DNA of 64,000 nt, taken from NCBI GenBank assembly GCA_947601655.1, contig CANQGG010000001.1:1-64000 (forward strand), read 5' to 3'. How positions within the stretch are numbered: position 1 is the first letter of the stretch; every line of letters starts with the position of its first letter. Both the position numbers and the translations under genes were made by a program. Origin of the DNA: an uncultured Akkermansia sp. GTDB lineage: Bacteria; Verrucomicrobiota; Verrucomicrobiia; Verrucomicrobiales; Akkermansiaceae. Positions 1-12,100 of this stretch are shown in pieces. The notes beneath the pieces are model-generated. The model saw only the letters and a program-made list of their open reading frames with translations, was not told the origin of the DNA and ran no database searches.

Positions 1-53
1 CTTTCCCCACCCCAAAATATTAATTCCTTCCCGCCTCATAATTATAGTTGACT

Positions 54-76
54 TGGTACATGGTCCATGGTACATG
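54..76. repeat. CCATGG-type short repeat, 3' flank of autotransporter
   Basis: The sequence reads GGTACATGGTCCATGGTACAT and lies about 35 bp beyond the stop codon of the autotransporter gene. The same GGTCCATGGTACAT motif occurs several times at 12512-12586, on the other side of that gene. A partial copy of the window-wide palindromic repeat (GCATTTGCTCC) follows at about 87-97. Function is unknown. It could be the scar of an insertion or a small nucleic acid repeat family. Confidence 0.6.
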
Positions 77-110
77 ATACCGGGGGCATTTGCTCCGTCT
101 GTCGCTTTCG

Positions 111-3100
111 TCAGAACATGATGCGATAGCCGGCGGATGCATCGAAGGAGGTGTAGCCGCTGCGCAGCTCAAGAGAGCCATCGACGAACACGGAGCCGGG
201 ACCGACGGGAACTGTGATGCCGGCGCCGATCTCCGCGCCCACGCGCCCGATCTCCGCGCCGCGCAGGCGGTTCTTGACCGTGGCGTCCAGGAAATTGGTG
301 ACTGCCTCGCCCCTGGTGTCGCCGGCATCCACCTTGGCGAGAGCGCGCAGCTCAAGCAGGGCGGTGCGGTTCATCGCCTGCGCCCCCAGGAGACGCTGGT
401 AGCGGACGCCCGCCCCGAAGGTGACGACCGTCTGCTCCATATCGTCCACGCGCAGGGCGGCGGCGGAGCCTTCCTCATCGAAGCCGCCGAGGGAGACGTG
501 CCGGAACTCCACGTTGAAGACGGATTGCAGCGCGCCGACGCGCTCGGGATCCACGGCGTGGGTGTAGCCGATTTCATAGAGGGCGCCCAGGGCGTAGCCA
601 TCCGTGTCGCCGTTCGCCGTGTACGAGCCGCCGGTAAGGGCCACCGTGCGCTTGCTGTCCAGAGAGGCCATGCCCGCGCTCAGCACCACGGTGTGCGTCC
701 AGCGTCCGCTCATGTGGCGCAGGAAGCCGCTCACGTAGTACGTATCCAGGTCGCTGTTCATGCTGTCGGCGCCGCCGGACTTGAGGTCGTTGTACATCGC
801 GCTCACGGCGAGACCCACGGTGGTGGAGAAGGAGACGTCGGCATCCATCCCGACGGTGCCGCCCCAGCCGTTGAGCCTGTAGCCGGTCTCCAGTCCGTCG
901 TCATCCAGCTCGTGGTAGCCGCTCTCGGCGTTGATCCAGGCGTGCCAGATCGGGAAGTCATCCGCGTCATCCGCCAGGCCGACATCCGTTCCCATGGTCG
1001 CAGTGCGGTTGCGGATGGCGGAGAGCTGCCGGTGCATATCCTGCGCCAGCGCGGGGGCCACCCCGGTGAGACTTGTGCCCACGGCCGCGGCCATCAGCTT
1101 CTCCAGCCCCTTCGCGTCGCCCGTGTCGCAGCGCACAGCCGTATCGTTCGCCAGCTTCGCGAGGTCGGAGTTCGGGTCGTTGAAGTCGCGCATGATGCGC
1201 GCGTTATCCGTCATGCCGGTCAGCTCCCAGAGCGCCTCTGCGCCTGCCCGGGCGTTGTCGTTCGCGTCGGGCTCCATGGCATCGAGAATCCTGTTGCTGC
1301 CGCCGAGCGCGATCTTCAGCTTCAGCTCCTTGCCTTCCATGTAAACCTTCGTCCGTTCCCCATCCACATGCCAGAAGCCCATGCCGGAGAGCTGAGGGGT
1401 GATTTCGACCTGTCCAATCCCGGAATTGAGATCATCCTCCACCGTGCCCAGCACGTAGGTCTCCTCCGTCGGGGCGGTGTAGCCGTCGGAGTGGAGCGCG
1501 AGTCGTGCTCCCTCCTCCATGACAAAGGTATGGAATGTCATCCCCGGTGAGGAAGTCGCGCGCAGCGCGGTGGGACCGTCCAGCGTGAAGTACAGCGTCA
1601 GCGTCGCGCCGGATTGCAGGGTCACATTCCCCATCTCCCATGCGGCGTTCCGCCCATCGCCGTCCAGCACGTCGAACACCACCTTGCCGCCTCCCTGCAC
1701 GTCCATATTCCAATTTTTGCTGCCCTTCACATGGGTGAACACCTGGTTGTACTCGCTGCTGTGGATGGACATCGTGCCGGAGTATTCGCTGAAATCCGTT
1801 CCGCTGCATATATTGTCAGTGCCTTCGCTCCATTCCGTCACGTAGATGTCGAAATTCTTCCTGACGTCCGTGCCGGTGGCAAACTTGCCGCCGGTGGCGA
1901 TAAGGCCGTAGAGTTCTTCCGTCTTTTCGGAGTTCCAGGTCACGTCGGCGGCGCGGAGCCACAGGTGCACGCCCGTCACCCGGGCGTCCTTCGCGACTTC
2001 GACGTTCCCCTGCATGATGACCGTCTCTGCGTGGCGTTCTTCCGCTTCATCCCCCGTCTCCGCTGCGGCGCGCACGCCGTTGGAGGCGGACAGATTCCCG
2101 ATCACCATGCCCTCGCCGATGTGGGAGATCTTCTCCGGGTCCTGATCGCCGAGCGTCAGCGTCGCGCCGTTGCACAGGCGGATATGCTCCCGATTGCTGA
2201 CGGGTCCCCCCCTGTCGCCGGTAATCTCGATATCGCCGGATACGCTCGTAGACCCGCCGCTCAGCAGCAGCTGGGCGCCAGTATTTTTCGTGAACTCAAT
2301 TCCTTCGGATCCGAGTTTGTTCCCCTCCGCGCTCAATTCCAGTACGCCGTGGATCATCTCCAGCCCATTTCCCTCGCTGAGGTCGAGAACGCCACCGATG
2401 CCGGAGGTTACGTACACGGCCCTGCTCCAGTTGAGCACTTTCCCTTCGCTGTCTCGCTTCCCGTGATCAATGCGCAACTTGGCGTTCGCGATCTTGAGGC
2501 CGCCGCTATACACCACCCGGTTGTCCGATTCCTCGTCTTCGCTCTCCCAGTCCTGCAGGGTCACGTCGCCGCCGTTCGCAGAACCCACCACGGACAGATT
2601 CGCGTCGGCATTGTCGCCGCACAGATTGTGCAGCACCAGACCCGCCTCCCCGAACGCGTGCTCCGGGTATTTCTCCCCGGTGAGGTCGATCGTGGTGTTG
2701 CGGTTGATGTCGACGGTCTCGTAGGCATACACGTCGTAGTAGATGTTGGAGTTCTCGTCTTTCTTCTGCCAGTTCGTTCCGCCGCTTCCTCCGTTGTCTT
2801 CGGAGCTGGTGTACGTCCGATCCGGCTCCACCTCCGGCACGATCTCCCCCACCGTGAGCGTCCCTGTCTCCCAGTCGATCGTCATGGTGAATCCCGCCTC
2901 TTCGGTGAGCACAATCGCGTCTTCCAGATGGGCCAGATCCCCCGCAAACAGCTCGTACGTGCCCGGGTTTCCATCCTTCCCGCTTTTCGCGACGCTGCTC
3001 AGGAAGTCCTCCGTCAGCGTCAGCCTCAGCAGCCCGCTTCCCTTCACCTCGTCGACCTTCAGCTGCACCTTGTACGAACTCGTTGTCAGCCCTTCCAGCA

Positions 3101-6100
3101 CGAGATCAGAATCCCCGTTGAGCGTCAATGTCCCGAAGCCGAGCACTCCCTCTGCCAGACCCTTGGCCGTCACACTGCTGCCGTCATTCAGGGTCAGCGA
3201 ACTCAGACTGCCTCCCCATGATTGAGCGACCACCTTTCCGCCTGCCTCGATTGTCAGGCTGCCCCCATCCGCCGTCAGTGCGCCGCTCTCCTCATTGCCT
3301 ATGTTCAGTGTGCCGTTCACCGTCAGCGAGCCGTTCTGCCAGAGGGTCACGTCCCCGTTCACTGTGCCGCCGGCGCGCAAGTTCGCCGAGCCGTTCTGCA
3401 CCGTCATGGACCCCGCCTTCAGCTCGCCGGATACGGTCAGTTTCGACGATGAAGCGTCCACGTCGCCACTGCCCACGCTCAACGCGCCATTTACCGCAGC
3501 CGTTCCCTCGAGATTCACCGTGCCCTGCGCGTCCAGCGCACCGCCCACGGTGAAATTATCCTTGGCAGTGAATGTCCCCCCCTGCTGCACCGCCAGCGAT
3601 CCCGCGGAACTTCCCGTGCCGACAGAGACCGCGCCGCCGTTCACCGCCAGGCTGCCGCCCACCGTAGCCTTGCCCTCCACAGAGACCGTGCCGCTGTTCA
3701 CCGTCAGGTCGCCCCCCACTTCCGCATTGGCGCCCACGGAGATACTGACCCCGCCCCCTACCGTCAGGTCTGCGCCTGCGCCGGAGGTGAGACTCTTGTT
3801 CACTGTCAGTGAATGACCGCCGGAGAAGGTGTAGCTCACGCTCCCACCGTCGATTGTCATCTCGTCCGCCACGATGTCTCCTACCAGGTTCACGGCGTTA
3901 TTCCCGTTCGTTGCCGTGAAGTGCACGTCCATGTAATCCCTGTCCTCCCAGACGTCCTCGCTCTCCCAGGCGTATGCGCCCTCTCCATCCTCGTCCGTCC
4001 ATGGGGCCGTGTCGCCTCCCCACTCCAGGTTGCCGCCTGTTCCGTTCCAGTAGCGTTCAGCCAGACGTTTCACGGTCAATTTTCCGCTATCGTCCACGGT
4101 GAACGTGCATCCTTTCTTGCGGAGCTCGTCGTTGGGTTCCACGGTCACCTGTCTGGCCTGGTCTTGCGTTATATCGTTGAACAGCTGGTACTCCCATCCC
4201 TCTTTCAGCTTCTCGGCATCCGTCATGCCCACTACGATGTTCAACTTCACCTCGTCAATCGTCACACCGCTGCCGATGGTAATCTGCGCCCCGTTCGTCT
4301 CGACATCACCCAGCGTCAGAGCCAGCGAGCCGCTGTATGTGCCGCCTTCCAGCGCGAGTGTGCCGCCGGACATCGTAACGTCCCCTTCCGTCCCGAAGGT
4401 CACCTTCGTATTCGTCCCGCCCTGGATGGTGAGCGTCTGCCCGGTGGCGACGCCAAGTCCGTCCAGCGTCCACGTCGCTCCCGAACTCAGCGCAACCTTG
4501 CCGCTCGTGACGCCCCCTCCCAGCTGCACGCTCTTGAGTACACCCGCCTCCGTGCCCCTGCTGCTCAGCGTGATTTGAGCGTCGTTCCCCGCGTCGTACC
4601 CGATCGTGACGTCTATCTGGTTCCCGTTAATGCTCTCCAGCGCGAGCTTGCCTTCGTTCAGCGCGAGTGTGCCGGAAAGCTCACTCGTGTCGCCCGCGAT
4701 CTTCAGCGTTCCCGCCCCGGTCTTGGTGATGGCGGTACTCGGGCCTTTGATACTGGAGTCGCTGCTGAATTCGATGATCGAGAGAGCTGCCCATTTGGAC
4801 TGGTCTGTGAGTCTGTGCTGCGTGGAGAACGTCGTTTCGAAGCTCGCACTCCCTCCAAGTTGCACCTCTCCGTTAAAGCGAATGTCGGCGTTCGTTCTAT
4901 TGTTCGTTCTTTCTCCTGCGTGCTTGGCCACAAACGCGGTGTAGCCGCTCACAGTGCCGTTGATTGTCAAACGTCCGGAGTAGCCGGCCCATCCAAGTAT
5001 TAAGGGATTGGTAGGATCAGCCGTTTCACTATGCGAATTGTCGAAGGTGAAGGTCGTGCCACCCGCTCCGGCAGTCAGGTTTTCCACCGTGGTGGTAACG
5101 CTGTCTCCGCCGACGCAGATCCCGCTCAATCCCGTCGCATCGCCGATTTGCTGGGCCTGGAAGAAGCTCAACACACGTTGTCCACTCCCCTCGGCCGTCA
5201 CATGCAGGTTCTTATTCGTAGCTTTGAGGTAAGCCGTGGCGCCCGTGAGTTTAATCGTACCGTTGTACTGGTTATCGTTCAACGTCAGTCGACCTCCATC
5301 AGCCAGCTCGATTGCGCCGGTGAAGTCCCCCACCACCTCGGTGATCGTGACAACGTTATTCGCAGAAGCCTCCCCGGCAGTGGCAATAATCAGAGTGCCG
5401 CCTCCGTTCAACGCGGCAATCTCAGCCGGCAGCCCGATTATCGTTCGGGTTCCTGTCGCCAGGGTTAGCGTTTCGGTTAACAGCTTATCGCCATCCTTGC
5501 CGCCGGCTTGCGCCGAAAAGGTGTAGCCGTCCGCATTCACGTTCATCGCGCTCGCTTGTACCGTGCCGTCGATAAGAACCGTTCCTGCACCATCCGTTCC
5601 GAAGGTCACCTGATCCCCACTCTCGAAAAGAGCATCATTCGCCCACTTGTTCTGCGTGCTTCCTTCGGTCCACATTCCCGTGTTTTCCGCCCAGGTCAGC
5701 TTCATCGACCTCAGGTAGATCTCACCGTCGCCATTCACCGACAATCTGTACGAGTCGGCCAATTCGGTCCCCACACTGACGTTCATCTTCAGCCAGCTCT
5801 GCACATCGGCGAGCAAGTTGTCGGACAAGGTCCCCGAGAAGAGCTTGTACTTCCACGAATCGGCGGAGCCTGCATCGGTCGGCAGTCCGGTGATGCTCAG
5901 ATAGAGCCCGGTGAAGTTCGTTCCGTCTTCCAGACCGATGAGACCGGCAGTATTTTCGCCGCCCGTCGCACTAGTCAGGTCCACGCTCAGCCACCCGGTG
6001 AAGGTCACCCCGCTCCCCAGCGCGAGTGTGCCGCCATCGTGCGCCAGTGTCATGGGGCTTTCTTCTCCCGCGCCAAGGGTGATGCTGCTCCCCTCCTCGC

Positions 6101-9100
6101 CGGTGATGGTGAGCGTCTTGCCCGCGCCAATGGACACCCCGTGCAGCTCCCAGCTTGCGCCCGCTCCCACGATGATCTTGCCATTCGTGACGCGCTCTCC
6201 CGTGACGGTGACATTCTTCAGAATGCTGCCGATGAGGGGTTCCACCTCCGTCTCCGCCCCTGTTTCCTCATCGACCTCCGGCTCAGGCTCAGTCCGTTTG
6301 GTTCCGTTCAGGTAGAGCGCATTGGCGTCCGCGGTGGCGTCTTCCAGACTCACGGAGACGTTCCTTCCGTCGATGCCGTCGAGAATCAGCTTGCCTCCCT
6401 GCAGCTTCATGGTCCCGGTGTATCCGCTTGTGTCGCCATCGATCTCCAGCTCGCCCACCCCCGTCTTGATGATGTTCACGTTCCCCGTGAGGGTGGAGGT
6501 CTCTGTCAGCTCAATCCAGTGTCTTGCACCCGCTGTGTTGCTATATACTCCCACATCAAACGTCGTCTCTGTGGTCAGCCTCAGTTCTTTTTCGAACGTG
6601 AACGCAGCGATTGCATTTCCGCTCGAAGGGTCAGTGTTATACATATTCTCGGTTGTTACAAAACCGGTAAATCCGGAAACGTCGCCCGCGAAGACGAAAC
6701 AGTCGGAATAAGTGGGGGAAGGAGACCCATATTTCCCAACAGTAAGATTTCCGGTGCCCTGCACAGTGCCTTCGATGGTGACCTTCATTCCGCCCCTTCC
6801 TTGCAGTTGCGTGACACCGGTCAGGTCGGCCCGGAGCGTGATATCGCCCTTGCGGACAGCGTTGTTGTTTTTGTCGTTATTGTCAAACGCCAGCACGCCG
6901 CCTCCGGTCAGATCAATCGTCGCATGGGGCACGGAGAAAGTGCCATCGGAGTCGCTCGCAAGTTTTACCAGCATCAATCCGCCTGCTCCCACCTGAATCT
7001 TCCCATTGTACCCTTCCACATCCTTGATCCACACCTCATGCGTCACTGCGGGAGCCCCGTCCGCAGTCGTTCCCTGGATCACCAGCGTCGGACCCGTCGC
7101 CTCCTCGGCGTTCATCCCGCCGCTCAGGTGTTCGATACCCGCATTGAGCTCCAGCGTGGTCGTGGTGTTGTCCTCCAGAAGGAGCGTGCCCGTTACTTCC
7201 AATTTTGCGTTGTCACCACTCTTGAACGTGTACCCGCTGCCGGAAACAGTCATGTCCGTCGGCTGCACGGTGCCACTGACGGTGACATCCTTTTTGCCAT
7301 CCGCCTCGAACATCACCGATTCTCCCGCCTTAAACTTCTTATCGCCCTTCCAGCTGGTTCCTGTTTCCGCGGTGTCGTTCGTCCATGTAGCCCCATCCGT
7401 ATCCCACACGAGATAATAGGGGCCCAGGTATACTTTGCCATCGTTCTTCAGAGACAGCTTGTAGCTCTCATAGCCGGAATCCAGCGTTGCTTTGGCCACC
7501 CACTCCTGCGCGCGTGCAAGCGCCTCATCCGTCAATGGCGTCGAGAAGGAGAAGAGTTGGCGCTCCCACTTCTCGGTATCCGTGTTGCCAATCGCGGTTG
7601 CCAATCCGGTCAGGTTCAGTTGGAGTTCCTCGAAGTCCGTGTCGTTCGTCAGACCGATTTGGGGTTCATTGCTTCCTGTCAGGCTGATTGTCAACTTCCC
7701 GCTGAACGCCACCCCTGCGCCCAGCGTCAGCGTGCCGTCCGACAGCGTCACGCCATCCGCACCGCCGAGCTGGAGCCTGCTTCCCGTCTCGCCGCTGACG
7801 GTGAGCGTCTGCCCCGCCTGCAGGCCCAATTCCTGCACGGTCCAGCTTGCGTTCGCACCCAGCACGATGGAGCCGCCGGTCGGAGAGTCGCCAGCTTGCA
7901 TGCTCACCTTCTTCAGGATGCCGCGCTGCCCCGCCTCTTCATCGGCAGGCAGCGTGCTGCTCAGCAGATTCATCTGAGTACCGTTCCCTATCTTCACCTC
8001 GATATTAGAGGCGTCGATGTTATCGAGCGTCAGCTTGCCTTCGTTCAGCTCGATGGTGCCGGAAAGTCCACTCGTGTCGCCCGCGATCTTCAGCGTGCCC
8101 GCCCCTTCCTTGGTGATGGTGGTGTTGGTGCCGGTGATGGTAGATGTGCTGCCGAATTCGATGACAGAGGCTTCCGCCCAAGTAGAATAAACGTAGTTAC
8201 CGGACTTGTAGCTGGCTGGGGATGCGGTGGTGTTGAAACTGATTTGGGTCGATTCACCCAATTTCACTGTACCTGTGAAGAGCAAATCGGCCTCCGGTCG
8301 ATCGGTATATTGTCCTCCGAGGTGGTTTGCCTCAAAACTGGTGTATCCTGTCACTTCCCCGGAGACAGTCAGATCTCCAGAGTAATTTGCCCATGTGTCA
8401 GCACCACTGTGACCGTTATCCATCTTGAACGATGTTTGCCCGACTGCAGCAGTCAAATTACCCACCTTCGCGTGAGCTTTTTGTCCGCCAATGCCGATTC
8501 CGGTCAATCCGGTTGCGTTGCCGATCGTTCCACCGTAAATGAAATCCAGCACATGCTCTCCCTCTCCCCCGGCATTTATGACCAGATCCTCATTTTTGGC
8601 GACGAGGTAGGCTCTTGCCCCCGTGGGTGTGATCGTTCCTTTGAATTGGTTGCTGATGGTCAGTCGGCTTTCATTGCCCAGCATGATCGTGCCGGTGAAA
8701 CCGTCTATAGTACTGATCGTCACCATGTTGGCATAGCTCCCCGTGTTGATGGTCAGCGTTCCGTTTCCGCTCAGCGTGCCGATGCTGGCTGCCACGCCGA
8801 TGGTGACGGGAGCAGACATATCCAGTTTGCCGTTGACATTGAGCGAAGCGTTCCCCCCATCTGTGAAGCTGTAGCTGCCGTTCACGGTCATGTCGTTGAC
8901 GGTTACCGTGCCCTGGATGCTCACAGCGCCATTCGTGGTAGCGCCAAAGATGACCGAACTCCCGCCCTGGAAAACATCCGCTCCGGTTTCTCCCCAGCCC
9001 GTTGCTCCGTCCTTCCACACCGTGTTATTCGGGTTGCTGGCATACCATGTCATAGTGGCGTCGCCCGGGGTGATGGAGATGAAGCCGCTCTCATCCACAA

Positions 9101-12100
9101 CCAGACCGTGACCGTTGTACTCTCCTTCCAGCTTAATCTGGTTCAGCCACTCCTGTGCGAGGGCAAGCCGTGCGCCGTCAACATCACTTCCATTCTTAAA
9201 GCCGGCAAAAAGTTGGTAGCTCCAGGAACCCAAGCCTCCTGCCGCCGTAACCGCGCTTTCCAGTCCGACGAGGTTTAACTTGAGCCCCGTGAGAACGGCC
9301 CCCGCCTGCAGATCGATGAGCCCTACATTGCTCCCCGTCAGCGTGATGTTCAATTGCCCGCCGAAAGTCACCCCCGCACCCAGCGTCAGTGTGCCGGCGC
9401 TCAGATCCATGCCTCCGGTTTCTCCGATGGTGATGCTGCTCCCCGTCGCGCCGCTGATGGTGAGAGTCTGCCCGCTCTGGAGGGATACCCCGAGCAGCTT
9501 CCATTCCGCATTTGCCCCCACGACGACTCCGCCGCTCGTGGCTCCGTTGCCGAAACCGACGCTCTTCAGGATGCCACCGTTGCTCGCCCCGCTGCGCTTT
9601 GTGGCGTTCAGATTCACCACATTGTCCGCCGCCGTAGTATTCTCCAGACTCACGGAGGCATTCGTGCCGTCAATGCCGTCGAGAATCAGCTTGCCCGCCC
9701 GAAGTTTCATGGTTCCGCCGTACTCGTTCGTGTCGCCATCGATCTCCAGCTCGCCCACCCCCGTCTTGATGATGTCCCCCATGCCGGTAAGCTTCGAGGT
9801 CTCCGTCAGCTCAATCCAGTTCCTGCTGTTCAACGGTGTTGAGGAGGCGGTATCATTATCGTAATTGCCTACGTTGAAGGTCGTGTCCTTGTCCAGTTGC
9901 AGTTCCCCCGCAAACGTGAAAGCAGCGATCCCTTCCTTGAAGAATGTAGCAGTGTTGGCCTTGTTTGCCGCGGCGTTGAAACCGGTAAACCCGGAAACTT
10001 TACCCATGAAGACGAAGCAGTCGGAAAGCCCATTGTTATTGTTATATCCCGTAACATTAAGTTCTTTTTCGCCAGTGCCCTGTACAGTGCCATCGATGGT
10101 AACCTTTCTCCCCCCTTTTCCTAGCACCGTTGCGACTCCTATCAGATTGGCATGGAGAACGACATCGCCCTGGTAATAGCCGGAGGTGTTGTTGTCGAAC
10201 GCGAGCGTTCCTTTGCCGGTCATGTCAATCGTCCCCGCAAAGACCTCGGCCTTGGAGATCACGAGCGTCCAGCCCTGGTTGACGGTGATCGTCCCCGTGT
10301 ACGCCTGCTCCGTGTAGTCGTTGTTCCACGTCCACAGGCGGAGGGTCTTTCCTGTGCCGGACGTCGCTAGATTCAGATTCCCCGTGCCGGACAAACGCCC
10401 GATGTCGGCATTCAGATCCAGGGTGGTTTCGCCCTCGTTCAGGAAGAGCGTCTCACGCACGATCAATTTAGAGTTGTTTCCCTCCTCGCCGCTGAAGGTG
10501 TAGCCCCCCGCTTCCACCGTCATATTCGTCGCGTGCACAGCGCCGGAAATCGTCACATTCTTTGCCGTCTCGGCAACTGCGCCGAATTTTACCGAGTCCG
10601 CCGCCATAAACACCAACTTCTCATTGAGCAACGTATCATTCCGCCATTTGTTTTTGTCTTTGTTGTCATCGGTTGCTTTTTCCGTCCACTTCTCTATTTC
10701 ATCGCTCCATGCCAGCGTGCTGCTTCCAAGATGATTGTACTTGTTGACGTCCGAATACACCTTCACGTAATCAATCCACATGGACACGCCATCTCCTGCC
10801 AGCGTTTTCTTGCTAGTGTCATTAGGCTGTCCCGGCCATCCTCCGCCGATCTGCTGGTCCAGAATCAGGTAGAACTCGTTTCCGACGGTGTCGAACGGTA
10901 CCTGATCCAGACCGGTAAGATTATTCACGGTACTCCTTACGCCGCCGTTTGCGCCATAAAGCGTATAACTGCTTCCATCTGCTGTCCATGTTATCCATCC
11001 CGTCTTTTTCCCGTCCAGATAGAAGGCGAGTGAACCTGTACTCCATTCAACGCCGTACGTATGCCAATTATTGTCGGTCCCCCCGGAGGCAACACTTACG
11101 TTCCTGTCGTAGTTATGATTTCCGTTTTGATCTAGTTTGGTTGAGTGCCACCAGTGGAGCGTCTGATAATATTGTTTCTGACCGTTCAAGAACAAGTGTT
11201 CCATGATGTCTATTTCGCCGCTGGCAGGCCAGCCATTGGGTTGAGCTTTCGGCATCATCCAGATGGCCGGCCAGACTCCCTGTGCGCTTTGGTATTTGGC
11301 GCGCACCTCTACGTAGCCATGCTGGAAGGTAAATATGCCTTTCGAGTAGATGCCTCCGCAGGCGTATACCTCCTTCGTGGTGTTATTCTGGTTGTTTTGG
11401 TTCGGGTACACCCCGTATTTTCCCCACAGTTGCATCGCAGAGTTGCCATCCTTGTCCCCGAAGGTTACGAGACTCGGATCCATGGACTGGTTAGCGGTCC
11501 AGTTCGATGAAGGCTTCGCAGTCGGTACGTATTGGATACGGCTCCACAGCTTGGTGTTGAGGGCGCTGTCGTCACTTGACGTCCCGTCAAACTGATCCTC
11601 AAAAACAAGTCCCCAATTGTTGGCCGCCAGAATGCCCGGCACGCCGGTCAGCGTGGCGGTGGGGGCGTCAATCAGCTGCACGCCATCGGACGCGATGGGG
11701 GAGGCGGCGGAGAAGAGGCGGTCATCTTTCAGGCGGAGGAGGGACTGGCGCGCGAGCTCGGCAGAGCTGCTGACGGCGCCATTGAGCACGAGCGTGTTCT
11801 CATCCGCAGGGGGGGGTGATAATTTACTTATTTTCAATGAATTATCGCCATTTTCGTCAACTGATTGGGAGAGGGGGGACGGGACGGAGAGGAGGGAGGA
11901 ATCGTGGATGAGCAGCGCGTTTTCCTGCTCTGCGGCCTTGAGCGCGGCGCGGATGGACTCATTCAGCTCTTCATCCGGGGCAATTGAGCTTTCGCCGCCC
12001 AGCGTGATATCCTCTGCGGCGAGCGTGCCGGAAGCGAGCGTGACGGGCAGAGCCGAAGCCACGGCGGCGAGGCAGGAAAGGAGAGCCTTACGAAGACCGA

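Noticed and set aside
1614..3221. A 535-residue plus-strand open frame
   Set aside because: It lies wholly within the autotransporter and shows no family features.
5508..9278. A 1256-residue plus-strand open frame inside the autotransporter gene
   Set aside because: It is the antisense of the repeat passenger with no recognisable domain or signal, and its composition mirrors the minus-strand gene.
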